Counted from the first letter of the stretch, positions 52,266-61,438 are shown. The stretch: DNA of 64,000 nt from CAZHTS01 sp964535315 (GCA_964535315.1 CAZHTS010000015.1:1-64000), one strand, 5' to 3'. The notes: generated by a model from the sequence alone, not told the origin. Translations and numbers: made by a program.

Positions 52266-53183
52266 ATGGAAACTACCGCCATCGAAATCAACCACCTGCA
52301 TAAAGCGTACGGCGCAAAAATTGCCGTACGCGATCTGTCGCTCCAGGTGCTGCCCGGCGAGGTGTTTGGCTTTCTCGGCCCCAACGGCGCCGGCAAAACC
52401 ACCTCGATCAAGATGCTGCTCGGCCTGGTGCACCCCACCGCTGGCGACGCCGCCATCCTCGGCCGCCCGATCAGCGATCCCTTCGTGCGTCAGGGCGTCG
52501 GCTTCTTGCCCGAACACTTTCGCTTTCACGACTGGCTGACCGGCGAAGAGTTCCTCACCCTGCACGGCCAGTTGTACGGCATGCCCCGCCCGCTGATCAA
52601 ACAACGCACCGACGCCTTGCTCGAGCGCGTCGGGCTGCACCCCCATCGCAAACAACAACTGCGCACCTACTCCAAAGGCATGCTGCAACGCGTCGGCCTG
52701 GCCCAGGCATTGCTCAACAACCCGCGCCTGGTATTCCTCGACGAGCCTACCTCCGGCCTCGACCCCGTCGGCCGGCGCCTGGTGCGCGACATCATCCGCG
52801 AGGTCAGCCTGGAGGGCACCACCGTCTTTCTCAACTCGCACCTGCTCAGCGAAGTCGAAATCACCTGCCACCGCGTCGCCTTTATCAAGAACGGCGAGGT
52901 CGTCCAGACCACCGGGCTGAGCGCCCTGATCGACGGCGAGACCACCCTGACCATTCGCACCGGCCCGATCTCCCCCGAAACCGTTGCCGGGTTGGGGCGC
53001 TTTGGGCGCAATCTGCGGGTCGAAGGCGTTATCACCCGCCTGACTATTTCCAACGAAGACTGCCTGCCCGAAATCACCCGCTACCTGGTGGCCGAGGGCG
53101 TGGATGTGTACGCCCTGAACCCCGAGCGGCTTTCGCTGGAAGATATGTTCATCAAAATCGTCGGCACCGACGGAGGGCTGTAA
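52266..53183 (+). CDS. ABC transporter ATP-binding protein (NatA/CcmA type)
   Basis: 305 residues: Walker A GPNGAGKTT, Q-loop GFLPEHFRFHDWLTG, signature YSKGMLQRVGLAQAL, Walker B LVFLDEPTSGLDP, H-loop LNSHLLSEVE, and a C-terminal extension of about 80 residues typical of drug/Na+ exporter ATPases. ATGs at 52257 and 52260 are also present; only 52257 is in frame. The permease gene follows one base after the stop. Confidence 0.92.
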   Translation: METTAIEINHLHKAYGAKIAVRDLSLQVLPGEVFGFLGPNGAGKTTSIKMLLGLVHPTAGDAAILGRPISDPFVRQGVGFLPEHFRFHDWLTGEEFLTLHGQLYGMPRPLIKQRTDALLERVGLHPHRKQQLRTYSKGMLQRVGLAQALLNNPRLVFLDEPTSGLDPVGRRLVRDIIREVSLEGTTVFLNSHLLSEVEITCHRVAFIKNGEVVQTTGLSALIDGETTLTIRTGPISPETVAGLGRFGRNLRVEGVITRLTISNEDCLPEITRYLVAEGVDVYALNPERLSLEDMFIKIVGTDGGL

Positions 53184-53184
53184 C

Positions 53185-54015
53185 ATGTGTATCCTGACCA
53201 TCGCCCAACTCACCTTCCGCGAATCCACGCGGCGCAAAATCGCTCAAACGGCGCTCATCCTGGGCGGGCTGCTGCTCATCCTGTTCAACATCGGGCTGGG
53301 CGCCCTCATCAGCCAGTTCCAGGCTTCAGAATGGCAGCGCATCTCCGGTAGTTTTGCCAATTTCATGGCGCTCACCGGCCTGTACGCCGTCAACTTCCTG
53401 CTCGTCATCCTCTCCGGTCTGATCGCCGCCGACAGCCTGGCCGGCGAAATCTCCTCCGGCAGCATCCAATCGCTGGTGACCAAACCGCTGCGCCGCGCCG
53501 AGGTCGTGCTGGGCAAGTGGCTGGGGTTTGCCGGGCTGCTCGCCATCTATCTGCTGCTGGTCGGCGGCGGAATGATTCTCAGCGTCTACATCCAGACCGG
53601 CTTCCAACTGCCCAAGATCATCGCCGGCATCGCCATCATCTATCTGGAAAGCCTGATGGTGATGAGCATCACCCTGGCCTGCAGCTCCAGTCTCTCCACC
53701 CTGGCCACCGGCGGGGTGGTCTTTGGCCTGTACGGGCTGGCCTTCGTCGGCGGTTGGGTCGAGCAAATCGGCGCCACGGTCAAAAGCCAGACGGCCGTCA
53801 ACATCGGCATCCTCACCAGCCTGATCATGCCCAGCGAAGCGCTCTGGCGCCGCGCGGCTTACGAAATGAGCAGCCCACTGCTGCAATTTGTGGGCGGCAT
53901 GACGCCCTTCACCAGTTCTTCGGTGCCCTCTCCGCTCATGCTGGCCTATGCGTTACTGTATCTGCTCATCGCCCTCTGGTTGTGCATCCGCGCCTTCTCG
54001 CGCCGCGATCTGTAA
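53185..54015 (+). CDS. ABC transporter permease (ABC-2 type)
   Basis: 276 residues with six membrane segments (about 23-43, 60-82, 112-132, 145-170, 175-195, 247-267). The AGEISSGSIQSLVTKPLRRAEVVLGKW stretch after the second helix is the common motif of ABC-2/NatB-type permeases. Functions with the adjoining ATPase; substrate unknown. The following 228 bp (54016-54243) hold no credible gene and mark a shift to more AT-rich DNA. Confidence 0.9.
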   Translation: MCILTIAQLTFRESTRRKIAQTALILGGLLLILFNIGLGALISQFQASEWQRISGSFANFMALTGLYAVNFLLVILSGLIAADSLAGEISSGSIQSLVTKPLRRAEVVLGKWLGFAGLLAIYLLLVGGGMILSVYIQTGFQLPKIIAGIAIIYLESLMVMSITLACSSSLSTLATGGVVFGLYGLAFVGGWVEQIGATVKSQTAVNIGILTSLIMPSEALWRRAAYEMSSPLLQFVGGMTPFTSSSVPSPLMLAYALLYLLIALWLCIRAFSRRDL

Positions 54016-54243
54016 TTGGGCAAGGATATAAAAAATAATGGCGTGCAACCCGCACAAACAATTCGTGACGTTGACATTCCTGTCAGTGGCCAAGACATCA
54101 CACCGAAACGCCCCGCTACTGGTCTACAGTGATGATAATTTCAGGCGAAAAGGACAAGGCAGCCCGCCTCTTGAAGCGGTAGTCGTCCATTATGGTCGCA
54201 GCAAAGGCAACGGCAAGAAACAAAGTTTGCCGGAGGCTTTATT

Positions 54244-55059
54244 TTATACATTTCTGGTCAGGATCTGTTGCCGTAAATTTACCCACTCTGGTAACCATTC
54301 CCAAGGAGATTCTATGGTATTGGCAAGCCCATTAAAAATCTCATCAATAAAAGTCGCCTGATTTTCCCATCCATTGCGTGTAAGAAAGGGGTTCATTTGA
54401 GCCAGCAAATCTTTGCCAGAGAAAAAGATCAGGTAGTAAGTGCGACGAACACCACCAGGTCGGCATTCAGGCAAAAAGGCATCAAAATGCTCTAAAACCA
54501 CTTTCTCTTGTGGCGCACCGGCCTGATAATCGGCCAATATTTCACGGATTTTTTGACGACATATATCTGCGGTGTTGAAAGGCGAAAACTTGTTTTTCAG
54601 GCGTTCTGAACGCCTCGAGATGGAAATAGCTATTCGCGCAGCGGTATAAAACTCCAGACGGCTTGCGGCATTTTCGAGCTCCTGTCGGTACGCTGTCATA
54701 TTCAAACGGTTTGGAGGAATGGTTCTTTCAACGACTTGTGGGTCAAGTAGATAATTTTCGATCTCACGACGTTCCCAGGTCCAACCCAAGTCTATGGTTT
54801 CTCCTCTATCTTGAATTACCCAAGGACGCAATTGACCCATTGGAACCGCAGAATCCTGGTCAAAATCTCGATCTCGCAAGGCAAAAATGCTCTGTCCGCC
54901 AGTGCGGCGGACAGAGCGCACCATACGAACACCAATAAAAATATTATCTTTTCCACCCGCTGGTATGGGGAGACAGCTTGTCCCAACTAGCAAGAATTGT
55001 AACAAGCGCTCATCGTAACTGCCGCGATAGCCCTCGCAATATAAGATATTGATACTCAT
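54244..55059 (-). CDS. TOPRIM/DUF4435-like protein, partner of an ATPase (PARIS AriB-like)
   Basis: 271 residues. Near the N-terminus LYCEG provides the TOPRIM-type Glu and SIFALRDRDFDQD the Asp-x-Asp; the later WERREIENYLL matches the IENYLL stretch typical of DUF4435 proteins, and PAGGKDNI the preceding Gly-Gly-Lys loop. In PARIS anti-phage systems such a protein (AriB) is a toxin nuclease held by an ATPase (AriA). Here its ATG overlaps the stop of an ATPase gene (ATGA). Bases are clearly richer in A and T than the neighbours. Family by motif only; other ATPase-TOPRIM defence pairs remain possible. Confidence 0.75.
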   Translation of the reverse strand: MSINILYCEGYRGSYDERLLQFLLVGTSCLPIPAGGKDNIFIGVRMVRSVRRTGGQSIFALRDRDFDQDSAVPMGQLRPWVIQDRGETIDLGWTWERREIENYLLDPQVVERTIPPNRLNMTAYRQELENAASRLEFYTAARIAISISRRSERLKNKFSPFNTADICRQKIREILADYQAGAPQEKVVLEHFDAFLPECRPGGVRRTYYLIFFSGKDLLAQMNPFLTRNGWENQATFIDEIFNGLANTIESPWEWLPEWVNLRQQILTRNV

Positions 55060-56153
55060 AAGACACTCCCCCCCAAACGATAGATTTGGGATTCCCCAAC
55101 AATGCTAGTAACAATTTCAGAATGCGAGGTTAGGATAAATTGACAGGTAGGAGCCATTTTAGGCAAAGCGATCACAAAGTCGCGCGCAGCGGTAGGATGC
55201 AGGTTTAGATCTACTTCATCAATCAAAATCACCGAATGGGCAATGCGACGGCGCACAAATTCATAGAGTATTGGAAATATGGATTGCTCCCCAGCAGACA
55301 TTTCGGCCAGATCATAGGTACGTTGACCGTCATTGAGCAAGAAATAGTAACTACTGGATGTAGGCGCATCCACGCCCGGCATCATTTCAACGCCAGCGAA
55401 ACTACGCATTGGAAAAACAAGTTTGAACAACTCTTCCAACTGGTTAATGTAATCGATTGGGTAGTTTTTAATTTGGCGATTCAACATCCATCCGTTAAGG
55501 TACTCGCGCAACTGACCAACACCAGCATCGAAAGACATCTGACCACTATGCAAGTTCCCATTCTCAATGTCAAAAGCGGTCTGGCGGGACGCCATACCAG
55601 AATCACCAACGGTACGGGTTTGGGGAAACCAGAATGCCCCCGGTAAACTAGAGAAATATTGCATCACATCTACGCCACGTTTCCGCAATTGAGCGGCATA
55701 GAAACGGCCAAGAAATTGGAACTGCTGTTCATACTGTTCAGTATGGATCTGTTCACCATCCAGAGCTAATTTTACAACCTTGCTATCTCCAGGCATCGTG
55801 AAAGAGCGAGCATCATTAACAGGCTGAGTCTTTCGCCACTCAGCGGCCAGTTTGCGTGTTAGAGCGTTTTCTTCATCGCTAAAAATCACTTCCAACTCGA
55901 TTTGCGGAAGGCCCCATTTGCGATATCTTTCTGGTAAGAATCCAATCCAATCAAATTCGAAAATAGAACGTACTTGACGGGTCGCCAATGCGAGCGGAAG
56001 AGCGATCGCTTGCAAGATAGTGGTTTTTCCAGCGCCATTTTCGCCCAAAACAAGAAAACGATTGCTAACTTGTTGTAGCGTTTGATGGGAAAAATCGACA
56101 TGAATATTATCAAAACGCTTAAAGTTTTTTATGGTTAAAGACTTGACTTGCAT
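55056..56153 (-). CDS. AAA/ABC-type ATPase of a two-gene defence-like system (AriA-like)
   Basis: 365 residues. MQVKSLTIKNFKRFDNI is the usual start of OLD/RecF/AAA15-21 ATPases; Walker A LGENGAGKTT (about 41-50), signature-like EMSAGEQSIFPIL, Walker B SVILIDEVDLNLHP and H-loop LTSHSEIV complete an SMC-like head with only a short insert. GGAGGTCGAC before the ATG at 56153 supports this start rather than one eight codons earlier. Coupled to the TOPRIM-like gene. AT-rich compared with flanking genes, consistent with acquisition. Confidence 0.85.
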   Translation of the reverse strand: MQVKSLTIKNFKRFDNIHVDFSHQTLQQVSNRFLVLGENGAGKTTILQAIALPLALATRQVRSIFEFDWIGFLPERYRKWGLPQIELEVIFSDEENALTRKLAAEWRKTQPVNDARSFTMPGDSKVVKLALDGEQIHTEQYEQQFQFLGRFYAAQLRKRGVDVMQYFSSLPGAFWFPQTRTVGDSGMASRQTAFDIENGNLHSGQMSFDAGVGQLREYLNGWMLNRQIKNYPIDYINQLEELFKLVFPMRSFAGVEMMPGVDAPTSSSYYFLLNDGQRTYDLAEMSAGEQSIFPILYEFVRRRIAHSVILIDEVDLNLHPTAARDFVIALPKMAPTCQFILTSHSEIVTSIVGESQIYRLGGSVL

Positions 56154-56728
56154 GTCGACCTCCATTTTTAACAACAATCATGCAAAGATCGCATTTCGCC
56201 TGATTGCCGTCAACCGATACCTTAAAACTGCACATGAACTCTGTTTCCTTGGAAGCCTGCGACCATTCCAACAGATCGGGGGGTAAGTTTGATCTGTTCG
56301 CCCCAATTTCATCGGTCAATCCTTTGCTCAAACTGCATAAACGACGGATCGAATGCTTAGCACTTTTCCAGGTCACTCACTTCTACTAGTTCCAGAGATA
56401 TCTGACAACGCTGACAAACTCGTACTCGATCCTGTGTAATGTGTACGACTAGCCGTTCATCTGTTCCATGCATCAGAGCAACGGTGGTTTCCTCACTTTG
56501 ATGGTATGCAGTCCGAACTCCTTCATTACCGGATAGTTTGATCAATATCGCTATTTAATTGTGCCCGCGTTTATCGATTTTGACAATATTAAAGTGATTT
56601 TGGCTTTATGTCTGAGCGCATCAGAAAGCAAGTCTTTTTAAACACAAGTATTTTCACTGCATCTCATTGGGGCATCCATCGCTATAATAAGAGTAGCTCT
56701 CAGCGAAAAGAGCGAAAGGAAGGTGATG
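56154..56728. other. 575-bp AT-richer region without a firm gene; two Cys-containing minus-strand ORFs
   Basis: Upstream of the ATPase gene two short minus-strand frames overlap: 56545-56357 (62 aa, with VCQRC) and 56376-56119 (85 aa, GTG start, with CDLC). Their order and complementary CxxC pairs suggest one small zinc-ribbon protein split by a frameshift near 56370, perhaps a third component or a remnant. The second frame also runs 35 bp into the ATPase gene. Neither has a good ribosome-binding site. A TATAAT at 56683-56688 probably serves the methyltransferase gene. Confidence 0.4.
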
Positions 56729-57484
56729 ATGCCCCCCTACGAACGTTTTGCCGAAGTCTATGCCTGCGGGCCCTATCCCGCTTTTTCCCAGCGCATCGCC
56801 GAGGCTTACCCAGACATTGCCGCACGCTACGGCCTGCCCACCAGCGGCCGGCTGCTCGACATCGCTTGCGGTGAAGGTAGTTTTGTGATCGCCATGGCGC
56901 AGCAAGGCTGGCAGGTCGACGGCGTTGACCGCTCGGCCAGTATGCTGCGCCTGGCCAGCGACCACGCCCAACGCGCCGGCGTCACCGCCGTTTTTCACCA
57001 GGCCGATATGACCGCCCTCGACCTGCCCCCCCAATACAACCTCATCACCTGCTGGTTCGACAGCCTGAACTATCTGGAAAACATCCAGTCCATCACGGCG
57101 ACCTTTCGCGGCATCCAGCGCGCCCTCAAACCCGGCGGCTACTTTCTCTTTGATATGAACACCCTCTACGGTCTATCGGTCAACTGGCTGCGCCAGGCGT
57201 GCTTCTTGCAGCAGGACACCCCCGACCTGGTGGAAATCCACTCGCCCACCTACGACTACGAACGCCAGGCGGTCACCGATCACATCACCCTGTTTGTACG
57301 CCAGGGAAACGCCTGGGAACGCAACGATGAGGAACACTGCGAATACGGCTACTCGCTCACTCAGATCCGTTCCGGATTAAGCCAGGCCGGTCTAGAAGAG
57401 GTTGCCTGCCTGGGCAGCCTGCGCGACAACACGCCCTTGCAGCCCAACAGCGGGCGAGCCTGGTTCGTCACCCACAAAGCGTAA
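56729..57484 (+). CDS. Class I SAM-dependent methyltransferase
   Basis: 251 residues. Motif I LLDIACGEGSF (about 43-53), acidic end of strand 2 VDGVDRSASML, motif post-I HQADMTALDLP, motif II ITCWFDSLNYL and a FDMNT segment match the UbiE/methyltransf_25 type. Substrate unknown. AAGGAAGG precedes a GTG-ATG-ATG run; the last ATG is used here. The last 17 bp overlap the convergent glycosylase gene. Confidence 0.85.
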   Translation: MPPYERFAEVYACGPYPAFSQRIAEAYPDIAARYGLPTSGRLLDIACGEGSFVIAMAQQGWQVDGVDRSASMLRLASDHAQRAGVTAVFHQADMTALDLPPQYNLITCWFDSLNYLENIQSITATFRGIQRALKPGGYFLFDMNTLYGLSVNWLRQACFLQQDTPDLVEIHSPTYDYERQAVTDHITLFVRQGNAWERNDEEHCEYGYSLTQIRSGLSQAGLEEVACLGSLRDNTPLQPNSGRAWFVTHKA

Positions 57485-58175
57485 GCCGCCGGCGCGCCTC
57501 GGCCCACACCTGATCGAACATCGCCGCGGTTAACCGGCCCGTCTGCGTGTTCTGCCGGCTGGGATGGTAAGAGGCCAACAGCCAGGGCAGCCCGGCGCCC
57601 GGTTCGTGGCAAACGGCGTGCCCAAAGTTCAGCGCCGGCAGGGCGTGGCCCTGCTGGCGATAAAACGCCAGCACGCTTTGAAAGGCAATCTGCCCCAGCG
57701 CCACGATCCCGCACAAGGGCGCCAGCAGCGCCATCTCGGCCTGTAAAAACGGCAGGCAGGTGCGCATCTCTTGCGGCGACGGTTTGTTATCCGGCGGGGC
57801 GCAGCGACACACCGCCGTGATCCACAGGTCGCGCAGTTGCAGCCCGTCTGTGCGGTGCAACGCCTGCGGCTGGCTGGCAAACCCGGCCCGGTACAGCGCC
57901 GGGTACAAAAAATCGCCCGAGGCGTCGCCGGTAAACATGCGCCCGGTGCGGTTAGAACCGTGCGCCCCCGGCGCCAGCCCCACCACCAGCAGGCGCGCCT
58001 GGCGGTCGCCAAAGCCCGGCACCGGCCGGCCCCAGTATTCCTGGTCGCGGTAGGCGCGCCGGCGGGTGCGCGCCATTTCTTCGCGCCACGCCACCAGGCG
58101 CTCACAGCGCCGGCAGTCCGCCAGGTCGGCGTCCAGTTCGTCCCAATTCGCGTACGATCGCTTTGCTTCAGTCAT
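57468..58175 (-). CDS. Family 5 (UdgB-type) uracil-DNA glycosylase
   Basis: 235 residues. The N-terminus has CRRCERLV with part of the Fe-S Cys set; motif A is GLAPGAHGSNRTGRMFTGD and motif B is SYHPSRQNTQTGRLT, the combination that marks UdgB (GLAPA/G-G rather than GEAPG of family 4). It removes uracil and some other deaminated bases, including hypoxanthine, from DNA. The ATG at 58175 overlaps the end of the TetR gene by 8 bp. Deaminated-purine repair parallels the purine deaminases elsewhere in the window, though no link is shown. Confidence 0.92.
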   Translation of the reverse strand: MTEAKRSYANWDELDADLADCRRCERLVAWREEMARTRRRAYRDQEYWGRPVPGFGDRQARLLVVGLAPGAHGSNRTGRMFTGDASGDFLYPALYRAGFASQPQALHRTDGLQLRDLWITAVCRCAPPDNKPSPQEMRTCLPFLQAEMALLAPLCGIVALGQIAFQSVLAFYRQQGHALPALNFGHAVCHEPGAGLPWLLASYHPSRQNTQTGRLTAAMFDQVWAEARRRLTLCG

Positions 58176-58758
58176 GTTGTCCGGCTCCGTCAAAAAATAT
58201 CGATAAGATGCTTTCAACCGCCACCGGGCGCCGCTCGCCCTGGCGCTCCTGGCCGGGAAAGAAGAACGGATATAGCATGCCCAACAACACCCAGGTGCCC
58301 AGGTGCGCATCCATCGGGCGCAGTTCTCCATTGGCCATCCCTTCTTCCAGGATGGCGGCAATCTGGCCCACGAACACCTGCCGGTATACTTCGCCAAACC
58401 GGGCGCGGGCCGCATCGCTCAGGTGGGTGACCTCGCGCGTCGCCAGATAGATCACCGCCCGCTGTTCGACCGGCTGCTCAAAAAACGCCTGTGTCATCGC
58501 CCGGATGCGTCCACGGGCGCTGACCTCGTTCTGGCGGCATGCCTGCACTATGTCCCCCACCTGTGTCAGATTCTCGTTCAGAATCGCCAGAATCAGGTCT
58601 TCCTTGTCCTTAAAGTGATAGTAAAGCGCCGGTTTGGAGAGGCCGGTTGCCTCGGCAATCTCGCGCATCGACACGCCGTGATAGCCAAAACGCACGAACA
58701 AACGGGTGGCCTCCTCCAGAATTCGTTGGCGTGAAACCGCCGCTTCCGATACACTCAT
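58168..58758 (-). CDS. TetR-family transcriptional regulator
   Basis: 196 residues. N-terminal helix-turn-helix: RQRILEEATRLFVRFGYHGVSMREIAEATGLSKPALYYHFKDKEDL; the rest is an all-helical ligand domain. GGAGAAGG before the ATG at 58758 favours this start over two earlier Met codons. It lies 103 bp downstream of an MFS exporter on the same strand, so it probably represses its own operon at the palindrome at 60290-60321. Confidence 0.93.
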   Translation of the reverse strand: MSVSEAAVSRQRILEEATRLFVRFGYHGVSMREIAEATGLSKPALYYHFKDKEDLILAILNENLTQVGDIVQACRQNEVSARGRIRAMTQAFFEQPVEQRAVIYLATREVTHLSDAARARFGEVYRQVFVGQIAAILEEGMANGELRPMDAHLGTWVLLGMLYPFFFPGQERQGERRPVAVESILSIFFDGAGQHD

Positions 58759-58861
58759 GTCCTTCTCCTGATCCATACTGCAAACATTTACCTGCCGGTG
58801 GATGCGCAAACCGGTGGGGGCGCCGCCTCACCGGTTTTGTCTGTCAACGTGCGCGCATGTA

Positions 58862-60268
58862 TTATAGCCCCAAAGAGGCCTGCGCCGGAGACGTCGCCGC
58901 CGCCATTTCTGCCTGGCGATCCTTGAGCCCCAGCCCGGCCACGACCAACAGCAAGGAGATGACGCCGATAAACAGGAAGGCATGGCTGTAGCCGCTCACC
59001 CCGCCGCCGCCCGAGGCCGCCACACCGCCGACCAGCGCCCCGGCGATCAACTGACCGATGCTGGTCGCCAGGGTTACCACACCCTGCGCCACCGAGCGAT
59101 CCTGCACCGCCGCCTCGTTGAGCATGATGTAACGAATCGGCGCCCCCAGCAAGGCCGAGAGCCCTGCCCCAATCAACACGCCGGCCACGATGAACAGGGC
59201 CAGGCTGCCGGCGAACCAGCCCAACAGGAACAACCCGCCGGAAAGTATCAGGGTGCCAGCTACGATCACCTTACGCGAGCCAACCCGATCCAGCAGCCGT
59301 CCCGCCAGCGGCGAACCGATGCCCATCGCCAGCACCACCGGCATGAGCAGATAACTGGCCGAAGATTGGGTCACACCGCTGTGCGCCAGCGCCCCCACCG
59401 CCAGCGCCGGCAAAAACACCAGCCCCGACTCGCCCAGGCCGGCCCCGGCCGAAAGCAGGTAAGCCAGCGTCATCTGGCGCGAGCGGAACAGATCCAGCCG
59501 CACCAGTGGATTGGCCGCCCGGCGCTCGATGCGCACGAAGACAAACACCAGCGCCGCCGTCGCCAGCAGGAACGGCCAGACCTGCAACGAAAGCAGGCTG
59601 GCGCCCAACTGGCTGCTGTCGATGCGGTTGATGCCATAGGCCAACGAAGCCAACAGCGCCGCCAGAACGAGCATGCCGCGCCAATCAAAGGCGGTGGAGC
59701 GATCGCTGCCCGTATCCGGCAGCAGGCGCAGGCTCATGAGGATCACCGCCAGGGCCACCGGCAGATTGATCAGGAACAGCCAGTGCCAGCTGGTCAGGCT
59801 GAGCAGCACCCCGCCCAGGATGGGGCCGATGATAAACGCCAGTCCAAATACTGCCCCGATCAGCCCCAGCGCCCCGCCGCGTTTCTCGGGCGGGAAGGTG
59901 TCGCCGATCACCGCGCTGGCTACCGGGAAGATACCGCCGGCGCCAAAGCCCTGGATCGCCCGCCCGGCCAGAAAGCCGCCAAACGTAGGGCTGAACGCCA
60001 CCACCAGCGAGCCCAACGCAAACAGGGCCACATCGGCCACATACACCCGCCGGCGCCCAAACTGGTCGGACAGCTTGGCCATCAGCGGCGTGCCGATCAA
60101 ATTAAAGAGGACGTAAATACTGAAAATCCAGGCGCTGCTGCGCTCGTCCACGCCAAACGAATTTTGGATGGGGGCGAGCGCCGGGCCGACGATGGCGATA
60201 TCCAAAGCGCCCATCAGGACGCCTAAAAACAAGACCAGTAGAATTGAGTTTCGTGTTCGTGTTTCCAT
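58862..60268 (-). CDS. MFS drug/metabolite exporter (DHA2/EmrB-QacA type)
   Basis: 468 residues with 12-14 membrane segments. Marks: motif C region GAVFGLAFIIGPILGGVL, motif A-like LSDQFGRRRVYV after the second helix, MGALDIAIVGPALAPIQ near the start (Asp in the first helix, typical of 14-helix DHA2 proteins). GGAGGTAGCAAAA precedes the ATG. Its promoter is overlapped by a TetR-type operator and the TetR gene follows, a common induced-efflux arrangement. Confidence 0.93.
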   Translation of the reverse strand: METRTRNSILLVLFLGVLMGALDIAIVGPALAPIQNSFGVDERSSAWIFSIYVLFNLIGTPLMAKLSDQFGRRRVYVADVALFALGSLVVAFSPTFGGFLAGRAIQGFGAGGIFPVASAVIGDTFPPEKRGGALGLIGAVFGLAFIIGPILGGVLLSLTSWHWLFLINLPVALAVILMSLRLLPDTGSDRSTAFDWRGMLVLAALLASLAYGINRIDSSQLGASLLSLQVWPFLLATAALVFVFVRIERRAANPLVRLDLFRSRQMTLAYLLSAGAGLGESGLVFLPALAVGALAHSGVTQSSASYLLMPVVLAMGIGSPLAGRLLDRVGSRKVIVAGTLILSGGLFLLGWFAGSLALFIVAGVLIGAGLSALLGAPIRYIMLNEAAVQDRSVAQGVVTLATSIGQLIAGALVGGVAASGGGGVSGYSHAFLFIGVISLLLVVAGLGLKDRQAEMAAATSPAQASLGL

Positions 60269-60289
60269 TTTTGCTACCTCCGGTATTTT

Positions 60290-60321
60290 TGTGTACTTAC
60301 CGACCGGTCGGTAAGTACACA
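60290..60321. promoter_or_regulatory. 32-bp perfect palindrome, TetR operator
   Basis: A perfect inverted repeat of 16 bp arms with core TACCGACCGGTCGGTA, lying across the predicted transcription start of the MFS-tetR operon, so binding would block transcription. Confidence 0.88.
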
Positions 60322-60324
60322 GAT

Positions 60325-60353
60325 AGTGTACATGAAACTCGCCGCCCTGTCAA
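60325..60353 (-). promoter_or_regulatory. Promoter of the MFS-tetR operon
   Basis: Minus strand: -35 TTGACA (60353-60348), exactly 17-bp spacer, -10 TACACT (60330-60325); start expected near 60318 inside the palindrome. Confidence 0.88.
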
Positions 60354-60395
60354 GCGACCGGCGGCGAATTAAGAAAACGTTTATAGATCGCCAGG

Positions 60396-61424
60396 TTACA
60401 CGATGAACATGGCGTCGCCAAACGAGAAAAAGCGATACTCGAGCGCCACCGCCTGGCGATAGGCCGCCAGCACGCGCGCGCGGCCGGCAAAGGCGCTCAC
60501 CAGCATCAACAGCGTCGAGCGCGGCAGGTGAAAATTGGTGATCATCGCATCCACCGCCCGGAAGGTATATCCCGGCAGGATGAACAACGCCGTGGCCCCC
60601 GCAAACGGCGCCACCGCATCGCCCGGCGCGGCAAGACGCGCCGCGCTTTCCAGGGTGCGCACGCTGGTGGTGCCCACCGCCACAATCCGCCCCCCGGCCC
60701 GGCGCGTGGCGTTGATCTGCGCCGCCGCTTCCGCCGTCACCTCACACCACTCGGTGTGAATCTGATGCTGGTCGGCCTCGTCCTCCGTCACCGGGGCAAA
60801 CGTGTCCAGGCCCACGTGCAGCGTCACCTGGGCAAAACCCACCCCGGCCCGGCGCAGGTGGGCGATCAACTCTGGGCTGAAGTGCAGCCCGGCGGTGGGC
60901 GCCGCCGCCGAACCCGGCTGGCTGGCGTACACCGTCTGGTAGCGCTCCGGGTCATCCAGGCGGGTGTGAATATAGGGCGGCAGCGGCATCTGACCGGCCT
61001 GCTGCAAATAGGGTTCCACCGGCTCGTCGAAACGCACCAACCGCCGCGCCCCTTCCAATATCGCCGTCACCTCGGCCAGCGGGCCGTTGGCCACCTGCAA
61101 ACGCGCCCCCACCCGCACCTTCTTGCCCCCCACCAGCGCTTCCCAGGTGCAGGCCGAATCCTCGTCGCAGCGCCGCAGCAGCAGCAGTTCCACCCGCCCA
61201 CCGCTGGGCTTGCTGGCGTACAGGCGCGCCGGGATCACCCGCGTCTGGTTCACCACCAGCAAATCGCCGGGGCGCAGATAGGTCCCCACCTGCCAGAAGG
61301 TGGTGTGTTCCAGTTCGTCCCGGCTGCGATCCAACACCAGCAAACGCGAGGCATGCCGTGGCTCCACCGGCGTTTGCGCAATCCGTTCCGGCGGCAATTC
61401 GTAATCAAAATCGTCTGTTCTCAA
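60396..61424 (-). CDS. queA: S-adenosylmethionine:tRNA ribosyltransferase-isomerase
   Basis: 342 residues, standard length. DFDYELPPERIAQTP at the start, LVVNQTRVIPARLYA, APTAGLHFS, LHVGLDTFAPV and ITNFHLPRSTLLMLVSAFAG. It transfers and rearranges the ribosyl of SAM to make epoxyqueuosine in tRNA. Start is TTG at 61424 behind AGGTG. Fourteen bases downstream of ruvB. Confidence 0.96.
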   Translation of the reverse strand: MRTDDFDYELPPERIAQTPVEPRHASRLLVLDRSRDELEHTTFWQVGTYLRPGDLLVVNQTRVIPARLYASKPSGGRVELLLLRRCDEDSACTWEALVGGKKVRVGARLQVANGPLAEVTAILEGARRLVRFDEPVEPYLQQAGQMPLPPYIHTRLDDPERYQTVYASQPGSAAAPTAGLHFSPELIAHLRRAGVGFAQVTLHVGLDTFAPVTEDEADQHQIHTEWCEVTAEAAAQINATRRAGGRIVAVGTTSVRTLESAARLAAPGDAVAPFAGATALFILPGYTFRAVDAMITNFHLPRSTLLMLVSAFAGRARVLAAYRQAVALEYRFFSFGDAMFIV

Positions 61425-61438
61425 AGCACCTGCTCTCT

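Noticed and set aside
54038..54361. 107-aa plus-strand ORF between the ABC permease and the TOPRIM-like gene
   Set aside because: Poor ribosome-binding site, no recognisable motif, and its last third lies antisense to the better supported TOPRIM-like gene.
58982..60226. 414-aa plus-strand ORF
   Set aside because: Antisense shadow of the MFS exporter with Gln/Arg/His-rich composition and no domain.
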